From NCBI GenBank assembly GCA_964492775.1, contig CAZBLH010000015.1, positions 1 to 44,885 of the forward strand: a DNA stretch of 44,885 nt, read 5' to 3'. The stretch is from WRDS01 sp964492775 (GTDB lineage Bacteria > Actinomycetota > Coriobacteriia > Anaerosomatales > PHET01). This document shows positions 14,629 to 23,015 of the stretch, in pieces; the stretch's first letter is position 1, and every line of letters begins with the position of its first letter. The translations under genes were made by a program, and so were the position numbers. Under the pieces are notes generated by a model that was not told where the DNA came from, searched no databases, and was given only the letters and a program-made list of their open reading frames with translations.

Positions 14629-17600
14629 TGCTCCAGCTCCGCAATGTCTCGAAGTCATACACCACGGCCGATTTCACCCAGGTCGCCCTGGACGACGTCT
14701 CGATCTCCTTCCGCGACAACGAGTTCGTGGCGATTCTCGGCCCTTCGGGTTCGGGCAAGACGACACTGCTGAACATCATCGGTGGCCTGGACCACTACGA
14801 TTCCGGAAACCTGATCATCGACGGCATCGCGACGGAGGACTACAAGGACCGCGACTGGGACGCGTATCGGAACAACCGGATCGGCTTCGTCTTCCAGAGC
14901 TACAACCTGATTCCCCACCAGAGTGTGCTCTCCAACGTCGAGCTAGCTCTCACGTTGTCGGGCGTATCCCGAGGCGAGCGCAAGCGTCGCGCGACTCTCG
15001 CGCTTGAGCGCGTCGGCCTCGGCGATCACATCCACAAGCGGCCGAACCAGCTGTCCGGTGGCCAGATGCAACGTGTCGCCATCGCTCGTGCGCTGATCAA
15101 CGACCCCGAAATCCTTCTTGCCGACGAGCCGACCGGCGCCCTGGACTCCAAGACGAGCGAGCAGGTCATGGCGCTGCTCACCGAGATCGCCAACGACCGC
15201 CTCGTCATCATGGTCACGCACAACCCCGAGCTTGCCGAGAAGTACGCGACCCGAACCGTGGATCTCCGGGACGGACAGATCGAGCACGACAGCGATCCCT
15301 TTGTTCCGGATAGCGAGGAGATGGGCGTAAGCAACAAGGCTGTGCGCTGGACCTCCATGTCGCTCCCAACGGCCATCGCGCTGTCCTTCAACAACCTGAT
15401 GACCAAGAAGGGCCGAACCCTGATGACGGCCTTCGCGGGCAGCATCGGCATCATCGGCATCGCGGCGATTCTCGCGCTCGCGAACGGGGTCAACCAGTAC
15501 ATCAAGGGTGTCGAGGAAGACACATTGTCGGTCTACCCGCTGACGATCCAGAGCCAGGGAATGGACATCACGTCGCTGGTGGCGGCCTCCGCCGACATAA
15601 GCGAAGAGGTGGAGGCGGCGTCTAAGGGTGACGGCGACGTGCACGAGATGAGGGCGCTCAGCCGAGTGTTCGAGTCTGTCGGCTCGAACGACCTGGCCTC
15701 GCTCAAGGCTTACCTCGATGACAACGGCGGCGGCATCAACGAGTACGTCAACCTGATCCACTACACCTACAACGTCACACCACAGCTCTACGCTGCAGAC
15801 ACCACCGACGGCGTGCGTCAGGTCAACCCCGACAACACATTCGCGGCGTTCGGCTTCGGGGCGACGTCTTCAAGCCCGCTCGTCGCCTCATCGATGAGCT
15901 CGATGTTCAACGAGCTGATGGAGGACACCTCCATCATCGAGGAGCAGTACGACATGGTGTCGGGGCACTGGCCCAAGGAGTACGATGAGGCCGTGGTCGT
16001 GCTGACCCCGAATGGCGGAATCAGCGACTACATGTCGTACACGATGGGCCTGCGTGACCCTGCCGAGCTGGACGCGATGGTAGACCAGCTGCTCAACGAC
16101 GAGACCATCGTCACGCCCTCCGACAGCCGCAGCTTCAGCTACGAGGACCTCACCTCGGTCTCGTTCAAGTTGGTGTACGCGACCGACTACTACGTCCACG
16201 ACGAACAGTACGACGTCTGGACGGACAAGAGCGGCGATAAGGAGTACCTCAAGGAGCTCGTCGAGGCCGGTGAGGATATCCGCGTCGTCGGCGTGATCGC
16301 TCCCAAGGACGGGGCCACCGCCACAGCGCTACAGCCTGGTATCTACTACAGCCCGGCCCTCACCAACCACCTGATCCAGCAGGCCTCGAAGACCGAGATA
16401 GTCCAGAACCAGCTCGCGGACTCGTCGGTCAATGTATTCTCGGGCCGCACCTTTGCCGACGAAGAAGCGAACCCCGACCGCAGCGACTTCGACATGGCGT
16501 CGCTGATGACGATCGATGAGGACGCCATCGGCGATGCATTCAAGTTCGACTCGTCGAAGATGCAGTTCGATACGTCCTCGCTCAACCTGGCGATGCCAAA
16601 CCTCGCGTTCGACCCCTCGGCAATGCCTCAGATGGACCTCGCCGACATGCTCGGCGGCATGGATCTCGGAGGGTCTACCGGTGAGCTCGACATGGAGGCC
16701 GTGCTTTCCGACATCGACTTCGAGGCGCTGGCCGAGGGAATCGACTTCAGCGCCGACCAGCAGGCTGTCGCAGGGCTGGCCAACCGCATGGCCCAGGGCT
16801 ACCTCGAGTTCTGCATGGCAGAGGGCTTGAACCCCGCCGACACCGAGACGAACTTCCCGCTGTTCATGCAGACCCCCGAGGGGCAGGCCATCTTGGCCGA
16901 AGCGCCTGGCCTTCTCAACGGGCCCGGCCTGCAGGAGTACCAGCGGCGGCTGATGGCCGCGGTCGCTCAGGGCATCGGCGAGGCGGTACAGGGGCAGCTC
17001 GAGGCAAGCTCGGCGGCCATGGAGCAGCAGATCCAGGCGGCGATGGCCGGATACATGCAGCAGGTCATGACCTCGATATCTGAGCAGATCTCTACCCAGC
17101 TCGGCTCGGCGCTGCAGTCCCAGATCGGCGGCGCGATGAAGTCCGCGATGGGCCAGCTGAGTTCCAACTTCTCAGGCGCGATGGGCATCGACCAGGACGC
17201 CTTCATAGAGGCTTTCCAGTTCAACATGGACGAGGAAGACCTCACGCAGCTGATGATGACGCTGATGGGTTCCGAGCAGAGCTCGTTCGACGGCAACCTT
17301 GCCAGACTCGGCTACGCAGACCTGGACAAGCCCTCGAATATCAACATCTATCCGATCGACTTTGAGAGTAAGGGCAAGGTCATCGAGATCCTCGACGAAT
17401 ACAACGAGCGCATGGAGGCCGAGGGCAACGACCAGAAGGTGATTACCTACACCGACATCGTGGGCGCGCTCATGTCGTCGGTCACCGACATCGTGAACGT
17501 GATCAGCTACGTGCTCGTGGCGTTCGTCTCGATCTCGCTGGTGGTCTCCTCGATCATGATCGGCGTGATCACCTACATCTCGGTGCTGGAACGCAAGAAG

Positions 17601-17903
17601 GAGATCGGTATCCTGCGCTCCATCGGTGCGTCCAAGCGCGACATCAGGCGCGTGTTCAACGCCGAGACGCTCATCGTCGGGTTCGTGGCCGGCGTGCTGG
17701 GCATCGGCGTGACCGCACTGCTGATCCTGCCTGCGAACGCGATCATATACTCGAAGTTCGATATCTCGAACGTCGCGCAGCTGCCCGGCATCGCCGCCGC
17801 GCTGCTCGTCGTGATCAGCATGGGGCTGACCTTCCTTGCAGGGCTGATACCCTCATCGGCCGCTTCGCGAAAGGACCCCGTCGAGGCGCTCAGAAGCGAG
17901 TAG
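14628..17903 (+). CDS. ABC transporter, fused ATPase-FtsX-like permease with very large external domain
   Basis: 1091-residue MacB/LolD-E-like half transporter. Residues 1-220 are the ATPase: Walker A GPSGSGKTT at 38-46, Q-loop VFQSYN, signature LSGGQMQRV at 142-150, Walker B ILLADEPTG at 162-170 and the switch His in MVTHNP. A first helix follows at about 266-288, then an external domain of ~660 residues, then three C-terminal helices (about 955-985, 1010-1035, 1055-1078) with the FtsX-type cytoplasmic motif ERKKEIGILRSIGASKRDI. Residues ~625-905 are rich in Met, Gln, Ala and Asp. Such exporters move peptides, lipoproteins or antibiotics by mechanotransmission; the substrate is unknown. The start overlaps the tetR stop. 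The last 14 bases overlap the convergent MBL gene. Confidence 0.9.
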   Translation: MLQLRNVSKSYTTADFTQVALDDVSISFRDNEFVAILGPSGSGKTTLLNIIGGLDHYDSGNLIIDGIATEDYKDRDWDAYRNNRIGFVFQSYNLIPHQSVLSNVELALTLSGVSRGERKRRATLALERVGLGDHIHKRPNQLSGGQMQRVAIARALINDPEILLADEPTGALDSKTSEQVMALLTEIANDRLVIMVTHNPELAEKYATRTVDLRDGQIEHDSDPFVPDSEEMGVSNKAVRWTSMSLPTAIALSFNNLMTKKGRTLMTAFAGSIGIIGIAAILALANGVNQYIKGVEEDTLSVYPLTIQSQGMDITSLVAASADISEEVEAASKGDGDVHEMRALSRVFESVGSNDLASLKAYLDDNGGGINEYVNLIHYTYNVTPQLYAADTTDGVRQVNPDNTFAAFGFGATSSSPLVASSMSSMFNELMEDTSIIEEQYDMVSGHWPKEYDEAVVVLTPNGGISDYMSYTMGLRDPAELDAMVDQLLNDETIVTPSDSRSFSYEDLTSVSFKLVYATDYYVHDEQYDVWTDKSGDKEYLKELVEAGEDIRVVGVIAPKDGATATALQPGIYYSPALTNHLIQQASKTEIVQNQLADSSVNVFSGRTFADEEANPDRSDFDMASLMTIDEDAIGDAFKFDSSKMQFDTSSLNLAMPNLAFDPSAMPQMDLADMLGGMDLGGSTGELDMEAVLSDIDFEALAEGIDFSADQQAVAGLANRMAQGYLEFCMAEGLNPADTETNFPLFMQTPEGQAILAEAPGLLNGPGLQEYQRRLMAAVAQGIGEAVQGQLEASSAAMEQQIQAAMAGYMQQVMTSISEQISTQLGSALQSQIGGAMKSAMGQLSSNFSGAMGIDQDAFIEAFQFNMDEEDLTQLMMTLMGSEQSSFDGNLARLGYADLDKPSNINIYPIDFESKGKVIEILDEYNERMEAEGNDQKVITYTDIVGALMSSVTDIVNVISYVLVAFVSISLVVSSIMIGVITYISVLERKKEIGILRSIGASKRDIRRVFNAETLIVGFVAGVLGIGVTALLILPANAIIYSKFDISNVAQLPGIAAALLVVISMGLTFLAGLIPSSAASRKDPVEALRSE

Positions 17904-18663
17904 CTCCTGCTGAGATCGTGAAGCCGTCCATCTCGGTCGCGACCCGCACGGGCGCGCCGAACCCGGCTGCGGCCTCACGGGCCGCAGCCTCACGATCGTT
18001 CGTGGGCCACAGGTGCGTGAGGACGAGTTGAAGGACCCTGGCCTGACGGGCCCATACTCCCGCCTCGCGAGCGGTGAGATGGGCGGCGCGGCCGGCGAAC
18101 TCCTCGGCGAGCGTGGCCTCCACCAGGGCCAGGTCCGCGTCGCGCAAGGCGTCGAGCAACCAGGGGCCGGCGGCAGCGTCGGCGCTGTAGGCAAGCAGCG
18201 CTCCATCGGCGACCACGCGCAGCGCAAACGTCGGGCCCGAGTGCTCAACAGCCACCGGCGTCACCACGAGATCGCCGATGGAGATCGCCTCGCCGGTGGC
18301 AAGCGCATGAGGGACGAACGCCTCCTCCAGCTCGCGAGCGCTCCGCTTGGAGAGCAGCGACTTCATCTGTCCAAGAAGCCCAGCGGGCGCGTACAGCGGC
18401 AACGGCGGCGCGGAGCCCCCAGGCCCGTGACGCAGAGCGGTCTCGAGCGAGTAGAGATCGAGGAAGTGGTCGGGGTGCATGTGGGTGATCACGACGGCAT
18501 CCAGTTCCGTCAGCTCTATGAGTCGCCCAAGGTTTCCGAGCACACCGTTGCCGCAGTCCAGTAGCACCCGTGTGGACTGCGAGTCATTCTCCACCAGGAA
18601 TCCGGCGCAGGCGCGCCCGGCGCCTGCGTACCCCGCCGAGGTGCCGAGAGCGGTCAGTCGCAT
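17890..18663 (-). CDS. Metallo-beta-lactamase-fold hydrolase (Rv1339-like)
   Basis: 257-residue MBL-fold protein with the zinc motif HMHPDH near residues 61-66, an early LGTSAGYAG strand-loop like RNase Z and cyclic-nucleotide phosphodiesterases, a metal-site His in VEHSGP, an Asp in YSADAA, and a late His in LTHLWP. In actinobacteria the homologue lies between murI and rph (Rv1339 in M. tuberculosis, reported as an atypical cAMP phosphodiesterase). A phosphodiesterase role is therefore likely but the substrate is inferred. The start overlaps the murI stop by 10 bp, so the two are coupled. The 3' end overlaps the convergent ABC transporter gene by 14 bp. Confidence 0.85.
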   Translation of the reverse strand: MRLTALGTSAGYAGAGRACAGFLVENDSQSTRVLLDCGNGVLGNLGRLIELTELDAVVITHMHPDHFLDLYSLETALRHGPGGSAPPLPLYAPAGLLGQMKSLLSKRSARELEEAFVPHALATGEAISIGDLVVTPVAVEHSGPTFALRVVADGALLAYSADAAAGPWLLDALRDADLALVEATLAEEFAGRAAHLTAREAGVWARQARVLQLVLTHLWPTNDREAAAREAAAGFGAPVRVATEMDGFTISAGATRF

Positions 18664-19610
18664 GCCGCGACTCCGCTCGGGCCGGGGACGTCGCTGACGC
18701 CTTCATCAGCTCTGGCGTCGAGCGCCGCAATGTGCCGCTCGGCAGGAACGCCAGCCAACTCTGCGAGGCTCACGGAGCCGACCGCGTCGGGACGAGCGCC
18801 GAACACCCTTGTAGCGAGCCGCACGAACTCGGTTACTTCGCCAGTTGTCGTGAACTCGTAGCGCGGCTGCACTCCCCGCGCGGCGAGCTGCCCGCGCCGG
18901 GTGAGCGCCTCGGCGACCTCGCGTGCAGTCTCCTCGGCAGATGAGATGAGCTGTACGCGCGGACCCATCACCTGCCCGATTGCCGCTGCGAGCAACGGGA
19001 AGTGCGTACAGCCGAGCACGAGAGTGTCGATGCCGCTGCGCTTGAGCGGGTCGAGGTAATCGCGTGCAATCTGGTGGAAGGTTGGCCGCACGAACACGTC
19101 GGCACTCGCCGCAAGCAGCCCCTCGACGGCACCGGAGTCGAGCCTCAGTCCCTCCTCGACGATGTCGACGAAGCGCGGTGCGGCGGCCGAGTAGACCGTG
19201 ACTCCAGCATCGAGCATCCGGATTGCTCGGCTGTATGTGCCCGACTCGATCGTGCCAACGGTACCGATGACGCCGATTCGGCGATTGCGCGTAGCCATGA
19301 CGGCGGCGCGAGCACCGGGCTCGACCACACCGATCACTGGGACGTCGAACGCTCGTTGCGCGAGCTCCAGGCCTGCCGCGGTCGCGGTGTTGCACGCGAT
19401 CACGATGAGCTTGACCTTGCGGGACTCGAGCCATGCCCCGATCTCGACGACGTAGCGCTGCACGTCCTGCAGGTCCTGTGGACCGTACGGGCAACGCGCC
19501 GTGTCGCCGAAGTACACGAGCGACTCGGATGGGAGCGCGCGTGCGATCTCACGAGCGACCGTGAGACCTCCGATGCCGGAGTCGAAGATGCCGATGGGGG
19601 CGGTTTCCAT
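18654..19610 (-). CDS. murI: Glutamate racemase
   Basis: 318-residue cofactor-independent racemase making D-glutamate for peptidoglycan. The two catalytic cysteines are present: Cys73 in IACNTATA and the second in LGCTHFPLL, next to its His. Asp10 is in FDSGIGG. A ~40-residue C-terminal extension past the usual end is Ala/Asp-rich. I chose the ATG at 19610, which begins right at the family start; the longer in-frame upstream ORF is low-complexity and runs toward cheB. TATAAT lies 7 nt before this ATG with no Shine-Dalgarno, which suggests a leaderless mRNA. The MBL hydrolase gene follows with a 10-bp overlap. Confidence 0.95.
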   Translation of the reverse strand: METAPIGIFDSGIGGLTVAREIARALPSESLVYFGDTARCPYGPQDLQDVQRYVVEIGAWLESRKVKLIVIACNTATAAGLELAQRAFDVPVIGVVEPGARAAVMATRNRRIGVIGTVGTIESGTYSRAIRMLDAGVTVYSAAAPRFVDIVEEGLRLDSGAVEGLLAASADVFVRPTFHQIARDYLDPLKRSGIDTLVLGCTHFPLLAAAIGQVMGPRVQLISSAEETAREVAEALTRRGQLAARGVQPRYEFTTTGEVTEFVRLATRVFGARPDAVGSVSLAELAGVPAERHIAALDARADEGVSDVPGPSGVAACD

Positions 19611-19617
19611 GACCGGG

Positions 19618-19623
19618 ATTATA
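19618..19623 (-). promoter_or_regulatory. -10 element placing murI transcription at its start codon
   Basis: TATAAT, a perfect -10 hexamer, ends 7 nt before the murI ATG. No convincing -35 is seen at 17 nt, but transcription from here would begin at or next to the A of ATG. Confidence 0.55.
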
Positions 19624-19686
19624 CCGCCGTGCGGCGTGCGCTCGGGCGCCGGGCAGGCGCAGTCTGTCAGGACGCGAGGCTGACGC

Positions 19687-20742
19687 TTAGCAGCCGGTGG
19701 CGCCAGTGACGGCTTCGATGATGGCCCGCGCGATGCGCTGGACAGGCAGGACCTGCTCGGCAGCGCCAATCTCGGCGGCGATTCTTGGCATCCCGTACAC
19801 GGTTGACGTGGCTTCGTCCTGCGCAATCGTGGCCGAGCCCGAGTTGCGCATCAGCTTCAGGCCTTCGGCGCCGTCCGCGCCCATCCCTGTCAGCAGCACC
19901 CCGACCGCCTCGCCGGGATGCATCGCTGCCACCGAGCTGAAGAGCGTATCAATACTCGGCACATGGATCTGGCCTGCCGGCGGCGAGGTGAGTCGCATCT
20001 CCGAACCCTCGAACCGCAGATTCGAGCCGGTCGGCGCGAAGTACGCGACCCCCGGTTTGGGGACCACACCGTGGGTCGCGGTCGTCACGTGGATTGCGCA
20101 GCCGGAGTCGAGCCAGCTCGCAAGCCCGGGCACGAACCCGTCGGCGATGTGCTGGGCGATCACGACTGGCACCGGGAGGTCGGACGGAAGCCTGCCGAGC
20201 ACCTCCAGGAGCGCAGATGGTCCGCCCGTCGACGCGCCAATCGCTACCAACGAGTGTGTCGACGCGACGACGCCGGCTCGCCCGACGCCGCTGCGCTCGG
20301 TGCGCCGCCCGCGGATGTGGGTCACAACGCGCACGTTCGCCAACACCTTGACCTTGCGGATCATCTCTCGGCCGATGGACTCGAGCGTCGCCCAGTCCCG
20401 CGCCTCGGGCTTCTTCATGACATCGAGCGCGCCCAACTCGAGCGCATCGAATGCCCGCCCGGTGCCTTCCGAGTAGACGGAGGAGGACACGACAAGGATC
20501 GGGGTGGGCGTGTACGCCATGATGCGCTCGGTCGCCCCGAGTCCATCCAGCACGGGCATATGGATGTCCATCGTCACGAGATCGGGGCGCAGCTCCGCGA
20601 CAAGATCGACCGCTTCGGCGCCGTTGACGGCCTGCCCGACCACCTCGATAGCGGGGTCGCTCGCCAGAATCTGCGCAAGCATCTCCCGCGCAACAAGCGA
20701 GTCGTCGGCCACCACCACCCGGATGTGGTCGCGTTCCCTCAC
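19687..20742 (-). CDS. cheB: Chemotaxis protein-glutamate methylesterase CheB
   Basis: 351-residue response-regulator methylesterase that removes methyl groups from, or deamidates, chemoreceptors. The receiver domain has the acidic pair Asp13/Asp14, phospho-acceptor Asp59 in TMDIHMP and Lys110 or 111 in VMKKPEA. The catalytic domain has the triad Ser171 (GASTGG), His198 (AQHI) and Asp290 (GMGADG). I chose GTG at 20742, 4 nt after the cheA stop; an in-frame TTG at 20775 would overlap cheA by 29 bp. It is the last gene of the chemosensory operon, 76 nt before murI, with no obvious terminator between. Confidence 0.95.
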   Translation of the reverse strand: MRERDHIRVVVADDSLVAREMLAQILASDPAIEVVGQAVNGAEAVDLVAELRPDLVTMDIHMPVLDGLGATERIMAYTPTPILVVSSSVYSEGTGRAFDALELGALDVMKKPEARDWATLESIGREMIRKVKVLANVRVVTHIRGRRTERSGVGRAGVVASTHSLVAIGASTGGPSALLEVLGRLPSDLPVPVVIAQHIADGFVPGLASWLDSGCAIHVTTATHGVVPKPGVAYFAPTGSNLRFEGSEMRLTSPPAGQIHVPSIDTLFSSVAAMHPGEAVGVLLTGMGADGAEGLKLMRNSGSATIAQDEATSTVYGMPRIAAEIGAAEQVLPVQRIARAIIEAVTGATGC

Positions 20743-20746
20743 GCAC

Positions 20747-22990
20747 TCACCGCGCCAGCCGCTCGACGGTGTCAAGCAGCGTGTCCTGGTTGAACACGGA
20801 CTTTGTGATGTAGGCGTCAGCGCCCGCGTCGATGCCGAGCGCTTTCTCCTCGTCGCGCTCGAGCGATGTGACGATGATGACTGGCAGGTGCGCGAGAGCT
20901 GGATCGCTCTTGATGGCGCGGGCGAGCTCGAACCCGGTCATGTTCGGCATCTGCACGTCGGTGACGACGGCATCTGCCTCAAGACCTTGCTGCAACCGCT
21001 CCAACCCCTCGGCGCCATCGGTAGCGGTTACTACCCGGTAGCCGGCAGCCTCGAAGATCGATCGCTCCAGCTCGCGGGTCGTGAACGAATCCTCGCAGAT
21101 GAGCACGGTCCGCTGCGAGCTGCGCCGAGTGCTCGCAGCAACCCGCCGGCGGCCCGACCGGTTCCGAGCCGTAGCCATCAGGTCAGGCACGTGCAGGATC
21201 GGGACGACCTCGCCCTCTCCAATCACGGTGACCCCCGCGATGTTCGGCACCTTGGCCAGGTGCGTACCGAGCGGCTTGATGACGATCTGCTGCTCGCTCT
21301 CGAACTCATCGACCACGAAGCCGATGCGGTGTCCTGTGTAGCAGATCGTCACTATCGGCAGCGTCTCGCTCGGCTGTCTGCTCTCCTCGATGCCGAGCAG
21401 GTCGCCGAGACGCACGAGCGGGATGTTGCGGTCATTGCGCCGGATGACGTCCCGCCCATCGAGTCGTTGCACCTCAGAGCGCTGCAACAGAAGCGTCTCC
21501 TCGACGGATGCGGTCGGCAACGCGAACCGCTGGTCGCGTACCCGCAGCACGAACGCGCGGATGATCGCGAGCGTCAACGGCACCGTGAGCCGGAAGGTCG
21601 TCCCCTTCCCCACCTCCGAGAATACGTCGAGCGAGCCTTTCAGCTTCTCGACGATGAACTCGCGCACCACGTCCATGCCGACGCCGCGACCGGAGATCTC
21701 GGTGATAATCGTCGACGTCGAGAATCCTGCCTCGAAGATCATGTACATCGCTTCGCGATCTGAGACGTTTGCGGCCTCGGCCTCGGTCAGGTAGCCGCGG
21801 CGCACCGCGGTCGCCCGGATCTTGTCCGGATCGATACCGGCGCCGTCGTCGGCAACCTCGATCACGATCCGGTCGCCCTCCTGCCGAGCGGACACCCGCA
21901 CGATGCCCTTCGCCGGCTTGCCTGCGGCAACGCGCGCCTCGGGAGTCTCGATCCCATGACCGATTGCGTTCCTCATGATGTGGATCAGCGGATCGTTGAC
22001 CTGCTCGAGAACCTTCTTGTCGAGTTCGGTCTCCCCACCCTCGATCTCGAAGTCGACCTCTTTGCCGTACTCCCGCGCCAGGTCCCGGATAGCCCGCGGA
22101 TAGGTCTGGAACACAGACCCCGCAGGCAGCATGCGCATCCGCATCGACTGCTGCTGCAGATCCGACACGACGGTAGCCATACGCGACGCATCCTCAGCCC
22201 GCGCCTTCGCGAACAGACCAAGCTCTCGCTCCTGCTCGGCAAGCAATCGGTCGAGTACCGAAGGATCGAGCGCCGGCAACCCCTGCCCGCCGACATTCTC
22301 GCCGAGCGACTCACGGACCCGGCTCCACGCCGTCCGGATCTCGGCCGCGCGCGTCTGCAAGAGCCGCAGCCGCGCCCCCTGCCTCTCATACTTGATCTGG
22401 CCGATGACGACCTCGCCCACGAGATTCAGGAGCGTGTCGAGTTCGGTGGTCTTCACGCGGACGGTGTTCTGCACGCGCCCGAGCTGGTCGGCAGGACCGC
22501 ACGGGCCCGCAGTCCCTTCGAGCATTTCAGAATCCTCGACGATGGTGTCGTCCTCGCTGGGAACGGGGGCCGATTCGCTGCCGGTATCCGCCACTGGCTG
22601 TCCCAGAGCGCACGCGGCAAGACGCGACTGCAGCGCCGCAAGATCGAACGAGGACGCAGCCTCGGCATCCCCGCCACACTCTGCGAGGAACAGCATCGCA
22701 TCGAGAGCCTCGAAGAAGCGGTCGCTCACCTCGGCCGAGTGGACCAGCTGCCGCTCGCGCATCCGGACCATGATCTCCTCGAGATGGTGAGCGACATCGG
22801 AGATATCGATGAGGCCGACCATGCGCGATGAGCCCTTGAGCGTGTGCGCATCGCGAAGCATCCGCTCGATGAGCTCGCGGTCTTCAGGATCGCTCTCCAG
22901 CAGGATCACGCCCTCGTTCAGGCGCTGCAGCAGCTCGGCCGCCTCCTCCTGGAACTTCTCGACGAATGCCGTACGGTCGAAGTCGGCCAT
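20747..22990 (-). CDS. cheA: Hybrid chemotaxis histidine kinase CheA with C-terminal receiver domain
   Basis: 747-residue CheA-REC hybrid of the FrzE/PilL kind. Domains in order: HPt (1-105, phospho-His49 in DAHTLKGSS), a short acidic linker without a recognisable CheY-binding P2 domain, dimerisation helices (~175-335), ATPase (~335-470, with G1 DDGAGID at 381-387 and G2 GRGVGMD at 434-440), CheW-like domain (~472-610) and receiver (~627-745, phospho-Asp678, Lys730). The N-box reads RNAIGHGIE; the usual Asp before His is Gly344. The absence of P2 together with a fused receiver suggests phosphate flows to its own REC domain, CheB or the single-domain regulator. The gene lies between mcp and cheB. 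Confidence 0.95.
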   Translation of the reverse strand: MADFDRTAFVEKFQEEAAELLQRLNEGVILLESDPEDRELIERMLRDAHTLKGSSRMVGLIDISDVAHHLEEIMVRMRERQLVHSAEVSDRFFEALDAMLFLAECGGDAEAASSFDLAALQSRLAACALGQPVADTGSESAPVPSEDDTIVEDSEMLEGTAGPCGPADQLGRVQNTVRVKTTELDTLLNLVGEVVIGQIKYERQGARLRLLQTRAAEIRTAWSRVRESLGENVGGQGLPALDPSVLDRLLAEQERELGLFAKARAEDASRMATVVSDLQQQSMRMRMLPAGSVFQTYPRAIRDLAREYGKEVDFEIEGGETELDKKVLEQVNDPLIHIMRNAIGHGIETPEARVAAGKPAKGIVRVSARQEGDRIVIEVADDGAGIDPDKIRATAVRRGYLTEAEAANVSDREAMYMIFEAGFSTSTIITEISGRGVGMDVVREFIVEKLKGSLDVFSEVGKGTTFRLTVPLTLAIIRAFVLRVRDQRFALPTASVEETLLLQRSEVQRLDGRDVIRRNDRNIPLVRLGDLLGIEESRQPSETLPIVTICYTGHRIGFVVDEFESEQQIVIKPLGTHLAKVPNIAGVTVIGEGEVVPILHVPDLMATARNRSGRRRVAASTRRSSQRTVLICEDSFTTRELERSIFEAAGYRVVTATDGAEGLERLQQGLEADAVVTDVQMPNMTGFELARAIKSDPALAHLPVIIVTSLERDEEKALGIDAGADAYITKSVFNQDTLLDTVERLAR

Positions 22991-23015
22991 GTCCGTCTAC
23001 CCCGCGAGGCGGCGC

